Shown here one piece after another: positions 1-7,400 of a DNA stretch of 64,000 nucleotides. Location: positions 1 through 64,000 of IMG/VR virus record IMGVR_UViG_3300009184_000043, one strand, 5' to 3'. This DNA comes from a virus. Position 1 is the first letter of the stretch. Every line of letters starts with the position of its first letter. Both the position numbers and the translations under genes were made by a program. Under the pieces are notes generated by a model that was not told the origin of the DNA, ran no database searches, and worked only from the letters and a program-made list of their open reading frames with translations.

Positions 1-165
1 GATATGTCATGGATGAAACATATATTCGTTCCTTTGCAAAATGGCGATGCAATTTATCTTCATCCAGATCAAAGCGACGTGTCTGGGCATTACTTAAAGA
101 TTATACATTCAGAGAATAAATGTATATCAGTTTTCAATAAGACCTATTTTGAGATATTAGATTAA
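1..165 (+). CDS. C-terminal end of an unknown protein (partial)
   Basis: Frame 1 is open from the first base to TAA at 163-165, giving 54 residues that end in FEILD. The piece reads as an ordinary globular C-terminus with alternating hydrophobic residues (GHYLKIIHSENKCISVFNK). The start lies outside the window, so no function can be given. Its stop codon overlaps the last bases of the convergent gene on the minus strand. Confidence 0.6.
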   Translation, partial: DMSWMKHIFVPLQNGDAIYLHPDQSDVSGHYLKIIHSENKCISVFNKTYFEILD

Positions 166-935
166 AATTCAAAGAGTCTTTTGATTCCTCTATATTGGTT
201 TGATAAGGACTCTTTTAATCTAGTAATTGAAATTTCGAATTCTCTTCCGAAAAGTTTTGGTGCTTCTTTGTATGATTCCTGTCTTTCGTCATTAGAATCC
301 TGTGTAAATTGCCAGCTAAAAGAAATTTCATCAGGTACATTAAAGCCATAAAATTCATAAACTTGCTTTTGTGTTTCTAAAACTTCGGATTCATTCCAGT
401 TTTGTCCTATGATAACACACCCTGCATCTATTCCTTCCACTATGTTTATATCTTCTAATGTGGATGCCCTATTTTCAATCCAGTTTAATCTTTCAATTAA
501 CTTCTGATAAAAAGCGTTTGCTTGACCCCACCTAACACTTATAAAGAAAACAACAGCTTCTGATTCAAAAAGTTCTTTGGAAACCTTCCAAAGTTCATCT
601 TCTTTATTATTAAGAGAAGCCCAGCATCTATGATTTCCTGAAGGATCCTTCTCTTCGTCATTTAGTTGTGCATCTTTAACCCCGCAATTATTACCATCAA
701 CACCAGATACATTACCTTCGCAAGGGAATATCTTTAATTTTGGTATTTCCAAAAGAGTTACATCAGTTGTCCCTTTAAGTTTTTTCTGAATATCCATCGC
801 AAGAAGAGTAGATTTAGGAATCTCCTTACTCCCTTCCCATCTGTTGGAGGTTGTTAAAAATAGCACTTTCTGCTTACCTGAAAGATACTCTATTAATTTC
901 TCTAATTGTTCATTTGGCATATTGTATATATCCAC
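162..935 (-). CDS. NAD(P)H-dependent FMN reductase / flavodoxin-fold protein
   Basis: A 257-residue protein that looks like the NADPH-dependent FMN reductase family. It opens with a beta strand followed by a flavin-phosphate-type loop (VLFLTTSNRWEGSKEIPKST, about residues 24-43). It also carries the family-like segments GNHRCWASLNN (about 100-110) and a second strand and loop, VVFFISVRWGQANAFYQKLI (about 127-146). Members reduce flavin with NAD(P)H in the cytoplasm; a role in the phage cycle is unknown. It is one of few minus-strand genes and converges on the truncated gene at the window edge. The C-terminal 50 residues are charged and look less conserved. Family assignment is from motif recognition only. 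Confidence 0.65.
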   Translation of the reverse strand: MDIYNMPNEQLEKLIEYLSGKQKVLFLTTSNRWEGSKEIPKSTLLAMDIQKKLKGTTDVTLLEIPKLKIFPCEGNVSGVDGNNCGVKDAQLNDEEKDPSGNHRCWASLNNKEDELWKVSKELFESEAVVFFISVRWGQANAFYQKLIERLNWIENRASTLEDINIVEGIDAGCVIIGQNWNESEVLETQKQVYEFYGFNVPDEISFSWQFTQDSNDERQESYKEAPKLFGREFEISITRLKESLSNQYRGIKRLFEF

Positions 936-949
936 GAATTATTTTCCAA

Positions 950-989
950 GTTTTAGTGTATAATATATACAATAAAATAAGCTGTCAAA
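950..989 (+). promoter_or_regulatory. Late-type promoter upstream of the fibre gene
   Basis: An AT-rich element GTGTATAATATATAC (957-971) lies just before the fibre gene start. It resembles the TATAAATA late promoters that T4 gp55 recognises and the other GATATATAA elements in this window. The call rests on position and similarity only. Confidence 0.4.
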
Positions 990-3900
990 TTGATTGGATT
1001 AGTAATAACGGGGAGAACATACAACCCAGAAACATACGAGATTTCTATAAACCCGGTACTTGCTAAAGTCATAGATACAGGCATTTCAAGTTTAAGATTC
1101 TGGACGGGTTACAATAGAGAACAATTTTCAGCTTCTGTTGATTTTTTCTATTGTGCAGAATGGAATGGTACATTATTTTCTACAGATAATATAGTCAGAA
1201 TACCTGCATGTTTAGTAACAGGTGTAACCAGTGCTACTATTGATACATCTATATCTGATTTAGTTAGTGGTATTCCTAATTATTTCTCTAAAGATAATCC
1301 TTTTGCATCCCCTGAATTAACACAAAAAACCGCTGGTGTAATAGCTAAGGTTAAATGTCCGATCATTTATTTCAAAAACAATGATAGAAATAATTCTGTA
1401 GCTGGTGTTTCTGATTTTCTAATGTGCTACCCAACGGCAACTATTTCTCCTACTACATTTGACACAAATTCAATAATATTCTTTGACGAATCAAAGTCAA
1501 CTTTTATATCACCTACATTTATACCTCCAGTTCCCTCCGGTGGTGGTACTTCTGGAACTAGTGGTACTTCTGGAACTGGATCAGGCACAGGCTCAGGAAC
1601 ATCAGGTTCATCGGGAACAAGCGGAATAGGAAGCGATGGATCCTCTGGATCATCAGGTACGTCAGGAGTGGCGGGAACATCTGGAACATCTGGAACATCC
1701 TTCTACGGTGTTACGAGCGGGACTAGCGGGGTGGGAACTTCAGGTTCATCTGGTTCATCAGGATCAAGTGGTACTTCTGGTACTTCTGGTGGAATAGGAC
1801 CAAGTGGAAGTCCTGGATCTTCTGGATCAAGTGGAACTAGTGGAACATCTGGAGGAATAGGACCCAGCGGAAATTCAGGATCTTCAGGATCAAGTGGTAC
1901 TTCAGGTACTTCAGGTACTTCAGGAGGAATAGGACCTAGCGGAAGTCCAGGAGCTAATGGTAGCTCAGGAACTTCAGGAACAAGAGGAACTAGCGGAACT
2001 TCAGGATCTAGTGGATCTTCTGGTGAAAGCGGAACGAACGGAAGCTCCGGATCTAGTGGGTCTTCAGGAACGAGTGGAACCTCCGGGTCTAGTGGAAATT
2101 CAGGATCCAGTGGTTCATCAGGAACAAGTGGAATTTCTGGATCTAGCGGTACTTCAGGATCTAGTGGATCTTCGGGAACGAGTGGATCTTCGGGAACGAG
2201 TGGAACTTCGGGAACGAGTGGAACTTCGGGAACGAGTGGAACCTCCGGGTCTAGTGGAAATTCAGGATCCAGTGGTTCATCAGGAACAAGTGGAATTTCT
2301 GGATCTAGCGGTACTTCAGGATCTAGTGGGTCTTCAGGAACAAGTGGATTATCAGGTACTAGTGGATCATCAGGTACTAGCGGAACTTCAGGAACAAGTG
2401 GAACATCTGGTAGTTCCGGAACAAGTGGAACGTCGGGCTCAAGCGGATCTAGTGGAACCAGTGGAACCAGCGGTAGTTCAGGAACAAGTGGATCTAGTGG
2501 TAGCTCAGGTACATCAGGAAGTAGTGGTAGTTCAGGAACGTCTGGAAGTAGTGGTAGCTCTGGAACAAGTGGTACACGAGGAACGTCCGGCTCAAGTGGA
2601 ACCAGTGGAACTAGCGGTAGTAGCGGAACATCGGGTAGCTCAGGAACTAGTGGAAGTAGCGGAACTCGTGGAACTAGTGGAACTAGTGGAACTAGTTTCT
2701 ACTGGCAAGGAACATGGAATGGAAGCAACGTTTACCAAATAAACGATCTTGTTGAATTTCTTGGAAGCACTTATATTGCAATAGCATCTTCTATAGACAT
2801 TAATCCATCAGAAGGTCTGGGCGTTCAATGGCAGTTATTTGCTGCTGGCGGAACAAACGGTACAAGCGGTAGCTCTGGAACATCAGGTAGCTCTGGAACT
2901 CGCGGTACAAGCGGTAGTTCAGGAACAAGTGGAACTTCGGGATCAAGTGGTAGTTCAGGAACAAGCGGAACAAGTGGAAGTAGTGGAACTTCAGGTTCTA
3001 GTGGTAGTTCAGGAACATCAGGAACTAGTGGTTCTTCAGGAACTAGTGGAACATCTGGTTCTTCAGGAACAAGTGGTAGTTCAGGAACAAGAGGAACTTC
3101 TGGAAGTAGTGGTACTTCAGGAACAAGTGGTACTTCTGGTTCAAGTGGTACTTCAGGAACGAGTGGAACATCAGGTTCTTCAGGAACAAGTGGAACTTCG
3201 GGATCAAGTGGAACAAGTGGTTCATCAGGAACGAGTGGTTCAAGTGGAACATCAGGAACGAGTGGTTCTTCAGGAACAAGTGGTAGTTCTGGAACATCAG
3301 GAACAAGTGGTACTTCAGGAACAAGTGGATCTAGTGGAACGTCAGGTTCTTCAGGGACTAGTGGAACATCAGGTTCAAGTGGAACAAGTGGTTCTTCTGG
3401 TACATCTGGATCTTCTGGTACAAGTGGTAGTTCTGGAACTTCCGGTACTTCAGGATCTAGTGGTACATCTGGTTCTTCAGGATCTAGTGGTACATCAGGA
3501 ACAAGTGGTACATCTGGTTCTTCAGGAACAAGTGGTACATCAGGAACTTCTGGATCAAGTGGTACATCCGGAACTTCTGGTTCTTCGGGAACATCAGGAA
3601 CTTCTGGCTCAAGTGGAACTTCTGGATCAAGTGGAACTTCTGGAACATCAGGCTCAAGTGGTACTTCAGGCTCTTCAGGTTCCTCTGGAACAAGTGGTTC
3701 TAGTGGCTCTTCTGGATCTAGTGGAACTTCAGGCTTAAGTGTCTCCGCAAGTTTTATGAGGGGATCTCGTTCAGCTCAACAGACTACAGGCTTAACTGCT
3801 AATAGTTTAGTTGTTTTTACTCAAACGGATATTTCAACAGGATCGGATATTTCATTAAACACTAGTACAGGACAGATTACACTTGCTGCTAATAAAACGT

Positions 3901-5093
3901 ATAGAATTTTAGGACAAGTTCCTAATATAGTTAGCAGTGGGGGAAGCATGGCACTTTGCTGGTATAATGAAACCTCGGGCGCTTATATAGGTAGTCTATC
4001 ATCGACATACTCACCCACTAATGGTGCTGCTTATGCAACTTTTGGTGGTCCCTCTGAAGTAATATTGTCCACCGCTTCATCTACAGTAATATCTTACAGA
4101 ATAACAACCAACAATTCAGTAACAGCACTGGGGGGAAATAGCGATTTTGCCACTGCAGGATCATACCCATGGTTTGACATAGAAGTTATTTCTGGATATT
4201 CTCCTCTTATAAATGGAACATCGGGAACATCAGGATCAAGTGGATCTTCAGGAACAAGTGGATCTTCAGGAACATCAGGATCTTCAGGAACAAGTGGTTC
4301 AAGTGGATCTTCAGGAACATCAGGTTCAAGCGGATCTTCTGGTTCATCGGGTACTTCAGGTACTTCCTTTACAGTATTAAATAATACAGATAACAACGTT
4401 CTAACAGCAACCGGTGTTTCTGGTCAAGCCAACGGTGAATCTACATTAACGTATGATGGAGTAACTCTTAAAATGCTTGCACAGTCTGGAGATGAGGGTG
4501 GGGAAATATTCTTAAACAAACCGGTTACCAATACATCTATCAGCACTGGTGTTACGATTGACCTCTATCAAAATAGACTTCGAATCTTTGAATCTGGAGG
4601 TTCTGCTAGGGGTGCTTATATTGATCTGACAACACAAACCGCTGGGGTTGCTACAAACCTTTCACCAAATGCTTGGCTTTATGTAACAAGAAACACGAAT
4701 CAAACAATAGGATCAGGTAGCTGGGCGAGTAGGGATATTGTTTTCAATAATCAAGTCTATTCTAATAACATATCATACAACACATCAACTGGAATAGCAA
4801 CTCTAACAGCGGGAACCTATAGAATAACAGCAAGACTATCTTGGAGTATGGCTGCTAATTATTTATTACAGTTTTCTTTGTTTGACACCTCAAACAATCA
4901 ATTGGGTCCAACTGTTGAACAGATACAGCCAACCTCCGGTAGTTATAATACCAGTGATGCCACTCTTGATATGATATACGATACAGCATCTACGATAGAC
5001 GTTAAAATTAGAACATTAAGTACCACCACAGCTCTATCCGGTGAGTACATTAGAGGAGATTTGAATACACAGTTTATTATACATAAGCTTTGA
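990..5093 (+). CDS. Giant collagen-like tail fibre / adhesin
   Basis: A 1367-residue virion fibre protein, most likely for host attachment. An N-terminal domain of about 180 residues is followed by long collagen-like Gly-X-Y tracts of GTSGSSG units in three blocks (roughly bases 1546-2690, 2851-3740 and 4215-4365). Between blocks 1 and 2 sits a carbohydrate-binding-type module (FYWQGTWNGSNVYQINDLVE), similar to ChtBD3/CBM5-12 modules. After block 2 there is a beta-rich C1q/TNF-like domain (about 3745-4210), and a second one forms the C-terminus (about 4650-5090). The start used is TTG at 990; no in-frame ATG precedes the conserved part. The repeats mix synonymous codons heavily, which keeps the protein repeat while limiting DNA identity. 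Antisense and shifted frames over the repeats are artefacts. Confidence 0.85.
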   Translation: MIGLVITGRTYNPETYEISINPVLAKVIDTGISSLRFWTGYNREQFSASVDFFYCAEWNGTLFSTDNIVRIPACLVTGVTSATIDTSISDLVSGIPNYFSKDNPFASPELTQKTAGVIAKVKCPIIYFKNNDRNNSVAGVSDFLMCYPTATISPTTFDTNSIIFFDESKSTFISPTFIPPVPSGGGTSGTSGTSGTGSGTGSGTSGSSGTSGIGSDGSSGSSGTSGVAGTSGTSGTSFYGVTSGTSGVGTSGSSGSSGSSGTSGTSGGIGPSGSPGSSGSSGTSGTSGGIGPSGNSGSSGSSGTSGTSGTSGGIGPSGSPGANGSSGTSGTRGTSGTSGSSGSSGESGTNGSSGSSGSSGTSGTSGSSGNSGSSGSSGTSGISGSSGTSGSSGSSGTSGSSGTSGTSGTSGTSGTSGTSGSSGNSGSSGSSGTSGISGSSGTSGSSGSSGTSGLSGTSGSSGTSGTSGTSGTSGSSGTSGTSGSSGSSGTSGTSGSSGTSGSSGSSGTSGSSGSSGTSGSSGSSGTSGTRGTSGSSGTSGTSGSSGTSGSSGTSGSSGTRGTSGTSGTSFYWQGTWNGSNVYQINDLVEFLGSTYIAIASSIDINPSEGLGVQWQLFAAGGTNGTSGSSGTSGSSGTRGTSGSSGTSGTSGSSGSSGTSGTSGSSGTSGSSGSSGTSGTSGSSGTSGTSGSSGTSGSSGTRGTSGSSGTSGTSGTSGSSGTSGTSGTSGSSGTSGTSGSSGTSGSSGTSGSSGTSGTSGSSGTSGSSGTSGTSGTSGTSGSSGTSGSSGTSGTSGSSGTSGSSGTSGSSGTSGSSGTSGTSGSSGTSGSSGSSGTSGTSGTSGSSGTSGTSGTSGSSGTSGTSGSSGTSGTSGSSGTSGSSGTSGTSGSSGTSGSSGSSGTSGSSGSSGSSGTSGLSVSASFMRGSRSAQQTTGLTANSLVVFTQTDISTGSDISLNTSTGQITLAANKTYRILGQVPNIVSSGGSMALCWYNETSGAYIGSLSSTYSPTNGAAYATFGGPSEVILSTASSTVISYRITTNNSVTALGGNSDFATAGSYPWFDIEVISGYSPLINGTSGTSGSSGSSGTSGSSGTSGSSGTSGSSGSSGTSGSSGSSGSSGTSGTSFTVLNNTDNNVLTATGVSGQANGESTLTYDGVTLKMLAQSGDEGGEIFLNKPVTNTSISTGVTIDLYQNRLRIFESGGSARGAYIDLTTQTAGVATNLSPNAWLYVTRNTNQTIGSGSWASRDIVFNNQVYSNNISYNTSTGIATLTAGTYRITARLSWSMAANYLLQFSLFDTSNNQLGPTVEQIQPTSGSYNTSDATLDMIYDTASTIDVKIRTLSTTTALSGEYIRGDLNTQFIIHKL
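1546..3740 (+). repeat. Collagen-like GTSGSSG coding repeats
   Basis: Hundreds of 9-base Gly-Thr-Ser and Gly-Ser-Ser units occur here, interrupted at about 2695-2850 by the carbohydrate-binding-type module. Longer higher-order repeats are visible: the stretch around 2080-2150 recurs around 2250-2330. Such tracts are prone to length change by slippage or recombination. Confidence 0.9.
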
Positions 5094-5103
5094 TAATATT
5101 TAA

Positions 5104-5113
5104 GATATATAAG
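5104..5113 (+). promoter_or_regulatory. Late-type promoter element GATATATAAG
   Basis: A GATATATAAG box lies 3 bases before the ATG of the next small gene. It belongs to a recurrent class in the window placed just upstream of structural and capsid-targeted genes (compare 9568, 20929, 31173, 37625 and 63483). Confidence 0.5.
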
Positions 5114-5115
5114 TC

Positions 5116-5370
5116 ATGAATCATATCCAATTATTCGAGAATTTTAACCAGGGGATGAGAAAGGAATTTACTGATTCTGAAATTCAATATTACCAGAAAT
5201 TATGGGATTGGCTTCATGAGAAGTACAGATACAATAAATTCTTCTCTGGTCTTTGGGATAAAGTAAAGACAAAAAAATCACTATCAAACAAACAGTGGAT
5301 TGAATTAGAATTTCTACTTAAAAACGGAAAATCTAGATACGAATCTGGTATTCTACCTAATAATTATTAA
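5116..5370 (+). CDS. Small protein with capsid-targeting-like N-terminus
   Basis: An 84-residue protein of unknown function. It begins MNHIQLFENFNQGMRKEF, which resembles the short amphipathic N-termini shared by several genes here and by the T4 internal head proteins (T4 IPs begin MKTYQEF). The remainder is basic and aromatic-rich (Trp and Tyr: YYQKLWDWLHEKYRYNK). A late-type promoter precedes it directly. I infer a small virion or packaged protein. No clear L/I-x-E cleavage site is visible, so this is one of the weaker members of the set. Confidence 0.6.
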   Translation: MNHIQLFENFNQGMRKEFTDSEIQYYQKLWDWLHEKYRYNKFFSGLWDKVKTKKSLSNKQWIELEFLLKNGKSRYESGILPNNY

Positions 5371-5376
5371 ATTTAC

Positions 5377-5405
5377 GAAACAAAACCTTAGTTTAATCTA
5401 TAAAA
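5377..5405 (+). promoter_or_regulatory. Promoter, GAAACA-N16-TATAAAA
   Basis: GAAACA (5377-5382) and TATAAAA (5399-5405) are 16 bases apart, upstream of the gene at 5429. They match the window-wide GAAACT-N16-17-TATAATA class. Confidence 0.55.
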
Positions 5406-5428
5406 AACAAAGGTTATTGTAATTTGAG

Positions 5429-6055
5429 ATGGTAAGAAAAAGAAATTGGGGGGTATCAAATGTTTTTTCAGAAGCACATAGAAGATGTCTTCCTGGAAAT
5501 TTTTGTTTGTGGGACGTAGACGGTTTTATGTTAGACGGAACAGGAGAACCCTGTGCTATTTATGAAGGCAAATTCAAAATGGCAAGTGTAGATAGAGGTA
5601 ACTTTATAGAATCTTTTTATCACTCCAATAATCTACAATCATCTTTTCTACAAAAGATGTCTCAAGTAATACCAGTTTGGATATGCGAGGAATCAACTAA
5701 TAATTGGTGGTATCTAAATAACACTATATTAGTCAAGGCAGAAAATCCTGAGATGGATCTTTATAAGACAGAGAATCGTATTTATGTTGAAGATATACTA
5801 ACTTCCGGATTTTATCGACACAATCCATCTGGGATATTTGTAAGAACGGAAGGAGAAAAACCTTGTGATCTTGTTGGAATTGCTGAAAGACTAGCATATA
5901 TTTTAAATGTACCGACAGTTCTAGTTAATGATATTTTCGAGGAAGGACAGGTACATTTTAAAAACCAGGATAAAGACATACAATTAAAATCCGAAGTTCT
6001 AGAATCTTTTGAAGGCGATTGGCTAGATGACTGGAAAAATCTAGAGATTGTCTAA
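5429..6055 (+). CDS. Unknown protein, possible nuclease-like fold
   Basis: A 208-residue protein I do not recognise by name. Near the N-terminus the segment NFCLWDVDGFMLDG is followed about ten residues later by YEGKFK. That gives a D...E-x-K arrangement reminiscent of PD-(D/E)XK nucleases, but this is only a pattern match. It has many Trp and Cys residues in the middle (IPVWICEESTNNWWYL) and an acidic tail. It has its own GAAACA-type promoter and stands apart from its neighbours. Confidence 0.5.
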   Translation: MVRKRNWGVSNVFSEAHRRCLPGNFCLWDVDGFMLDGTGEPCAIYEGKFKMASVDRGNFIESFYHSNNLQSSFLQKMSQVIPVWICEESTNNWWYLNNTILVKAENPEMDLYKTENRIYVEDILTSGFYRHNPSGIFVRTEGEKPCDLVGIAERLAYILNVPTVLVNDIFEEGQVHFKNQDKDIQLKSEVLESFEGDWLDDWKNLEIV

Positions 6056-6083
6056 GAAAATCCAAGAATAAACGGGTTATTCC

Positions 6084-6116
6084 GAAACTATGCATCCCCC
6101 TTTAGGTATGATAATA
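6084..6116 (+). promoter_or_regulatory. Promoter, GAAACT-N17-TATGATAATA
   Basis: GAAACT (6084-6089) is followed after 17 bases by TATGATAATA (6107-6116), 11 bases before the ATG at 6128. It is a clear member of the phage promoter class. Confidence 0.6.
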
Positions 6117-6127
6117 AAAGAATTTAT

Positions 6128-6481
6128 ATGCCTAAAAGTAGAGTAAGAAAGAAAAAAGGTAAACCGGTTAAATATACTCCGAAGCCTCAGGGAATATCAA
6201 AAACTAAAATGAAACACCTGATGGAGTTGATTGCAAAGCAACAAGAATTAATGCAAACCCAATCAACAGAAACTCCAGAAATTAGAGAAGGCGAAGGACA
6301 GCTTTTAATCGGTTCAGAATTTACTAAAAAGCTAAACGTGAATTCAGCGGCTGAAATTTTAGAAGGACCAGGATTATCCGATATTAAAGATGAAAAGGAG
6401 AACGAAGCGCAGCCTGAAGAAATCTTAGAAGCTCCTCAAGCTGATATTGAGGAAGGTCCGGTATCTAGTGATGTGGAATAA
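6128..6481 (+). CDS. Small charged protein of unknown function
   Basis: A 117-residue protein with a strongly basic N-terminus (MPKSRVRKKKGKPVKYTPKP), a short predicted helix (KMKHLMELIAKQQELMQ) and a long acidic, Glu-rich C-terminal half. This basic-then-acidic layout suits a nucleic-acid-contacting or scaffold-like protein, but no family is recognised. It lies between its own promoter and the thioredoxin gene, about 66 bases upstream of the latter. Confidence 0.55.
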   Translation: MPKSRVRKKKGKPVKYTPKPQGISKTKMKHLMELIAKQQELMQTQSTETPEIREGEGQLLIGSEFTKKLNVNSAAEILEGPGLSDIKDEKENEAQPEEILEAPQADIEEGPVSSDVE

Positions 6482-6547
6482 TTCCACAAAACACATCTTT
6501 ACTGATCCTTTAAATGGTTATATACCATATCAAATAATCAAAGACTA

Positions 6548-6865
6548 ATGGATTCTATCAGCGATGAAAAATTAAACGAAGCAATAAATAGCAAAAAAAC
6601 AACCCTTGTATGGTTTTCAGCTGAATGGTGCGGACCTTGCAAGATGCTAAAGCCAACTATTGAGAAAATTTCTACTGAACTTGCAGAGAGTTATAATTTT
6701 ATAAAAGCCGAGGTTGGTACAGCAGAAGAAACCACAAAAAGATTTAATATTAGAAACATACCAACTTGTGTTTTAACTAGAGACGGCGAAGAAGTTGCAA
6801 GATTTTCAGGAGTAAAAAACGAGGAGCAAATAAAAAATTTCTTACAGGAGCACAATCCTATTTGA
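6548..6865 (+). CDS. Thioredoxin
   Basis: A 105-residue cytoplasmic thioredoxin, the usual length for the family. The redox site WCGPC is at residues 27-31 and the cis-Pro segment NIRNIPTCVL at about 75-84. It reduces protein disulphides. A likely phage use is electron supply to ribonucleotide reductase, encoded outside this window if present. It is the last coding gene before the structured non-coding operon. Confidence 0.92.
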   Translation: MDSISDEKLNEAINSKKTTLVWFSAEWCGPCKMLKPTIEKISTELAESYNFIKAEVGTAEETTKRFNIRNIPTCVLTRDGEEVARFSGVKNEEQIKNFLQEHNPI

Positions 6866-6894
6866 AACTTTTAGTATATTTGCAGGTATTATTA
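6864..6894 (+). promoter_or_regulatory. Promoter of the non-coding RNA operon, GAAACT-N17-TATTATTA
   Basis: GAAACT (6864-6869) and TATTATTA (6887-6894) have exactly the spacing of the other promoters in this class. It overlaps the last two bases of the thioredoxin gene and points into the 535-base gap. A boxA-like GTTCTTTCACAT follows at 6902-6913, as in the tRNA arrays. Confidence 0.6.
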
Positions 6895-6901
6895 AAAAAA
6901 A

Positions 6902-6913
6902 GTTCTTTCACAT
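6902..6913 (+). promoter_or_regulatory. boxA-like element of the RNA operon
   Basis: GTTCTTTCACAT differs at one base from GTTCTTTGACAT, found before tRNA arrays 1 and 3. It resembles the bacterial rrn boxA (E. coli TGCTCTTTAACA), the NusB/S10 recruitment site that protects untranslated transcripts from termination. Confidence 0.5.
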
Positions 6914-6921
6914 ACTTATTT

Positions 6922-6968
6922 TCTTGAAGCGGTTTAAATGGTTACTCCATACAATAAACGTCGAAAGG
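6922..6968 (+). ncRNA. Structured RNA unit 1 (GAAGCGG-N9-TTAC family)
   Basis: GAAGCGG at 6926-6932 is followed by exactly nine bases and then TTAC (6942-6945). ATGG/CCAT can close a hairpin around TTACT, and GTTTA pairs with downstream TAAAC. A short outer helix TTGA/TCGA flanks the unit. It is the first of at least three units in the operon and shares the spacing of units at 7168, 7258 and 16947. Confidence 0.55.
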
Positions 6969-7140
6969 ATTAGTTCTCCGGTTCTAATCTACACCAGGTC
7001 TCAGTACTGCTATAGATGAGGCGCTTTTATTTTCGTAAGGATTTAAAAGAAGAATTACAGTAGCTCGGTTTTATTCTCCTGACTAGAAATGCGGGAATGA
7101 TTACCTCCCATAAGGAGGAACCACCTTTTAAAGATTTCTC
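6966..7140 (+). ncRNA. Structured non-coding stretch within the RNA operon
   Basis: No credible reading frame is present. Visible hairpins are GATTAG/CTAATC (about 6968-6990), GTCTCA/TGAGGC (about 6998-7022) and the strong CCTCC/GGAGG (about 7106-7120). The last follows a variant of the family motif, GCGG-N6-TTAC (about 7092-7105). I read it as one or more further structured RNAs. Exact ends cannot be set from sequence alone. Confidence 0.4.
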
Positions 7141-7167
7141 AAGAAAGTATTATTAATAAAATAAACT

Positions 7168-7245
7168 CCGAAGCGGGAACAAGGATTACATCATTTACAT
7201 TCTTATCAATTTAAACGAAAAACATCCTTGTTTATTTATTCTCGG
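7168..7245 (+). ncRNA. Structured RNA unit 2 (GAAGCGG-N9-TTAC family)
   Basis: GAAGCGG (7170-7176), nine bases, TTAC (7186-7189). The strand AACAAGGAT (7178-7186) pairs perfectly over 9 bp with ATCCTTGTT (7224-7232). An outer CCGA/TCGG helix closes the unit. The inner helix differs completely in sequence from that of unit 3 while the motif and spacing are kept, which is what covariation of a real RNA would look like. Confidence 0.65.
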
Positions 7246-7257
7246 TTTTTAAATTAT

Positions 7258-7332
7258 TATTCTGAAGCGGGATAAAGAGTTACTTCACTACAATTACACG
7301 AAACAACGCTCTTTGTCAAAATACTCAGGATA
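7258..7332 (+). ncRNA. Structured RNA unit 3 (GAAGCGG-N9-TTAC family)
   Basis: The outer helix TATTCTGA (7258-7265) / TCAGGATA (7325-7332) is 8 bp. GAAGCGG is at 7264-7270. The inner helix GATAAAGAG (7271-7279) / CTCTTTGTC (7309-7317) is 9 bp, followed at once by TTAC. This is the cleanest example of the fold: outer stem, unpaired AGCGG, inner stem, TTAC at the start of the terminal loop, and an A-rich 3' linker. Confidence 0.7.
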
Positions 7333-7342
7333 TAACTTTAAG

Positions 7343-7373
7343 GGGTTTGAACTACGGTTTAAACCCTTTTTTA
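7343..7373 (+). terminator. Intrinsic terminator of the RNA operon
   Basis: GGGTTTGAAC (7343-7352) pairs with GTTTAAACCC (7357-7366) around a stable TACG tetraloop, followed by TTTTTTATT. It separates the RNA operon from the TROVE gene about 30 bases downstream. Confidence 0.85.
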
Positions 7374-7400
7374 TTGCGTAAAAATTAAAAAATAAAATAT

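Noticed and set aside
1546-4365. Long alternative-frame and antisense ORFs, and a CRISPR-like look, across the Gly-Thr-Ser repeats
   Set aside because: They are by-products of a 9-base periodic coding repeat. The repeats are contiguous with no unique spacers, so this is not a CRISPR array. The alternative translations are Val/Gln/Leu- or Phe/His-biased low complexity.
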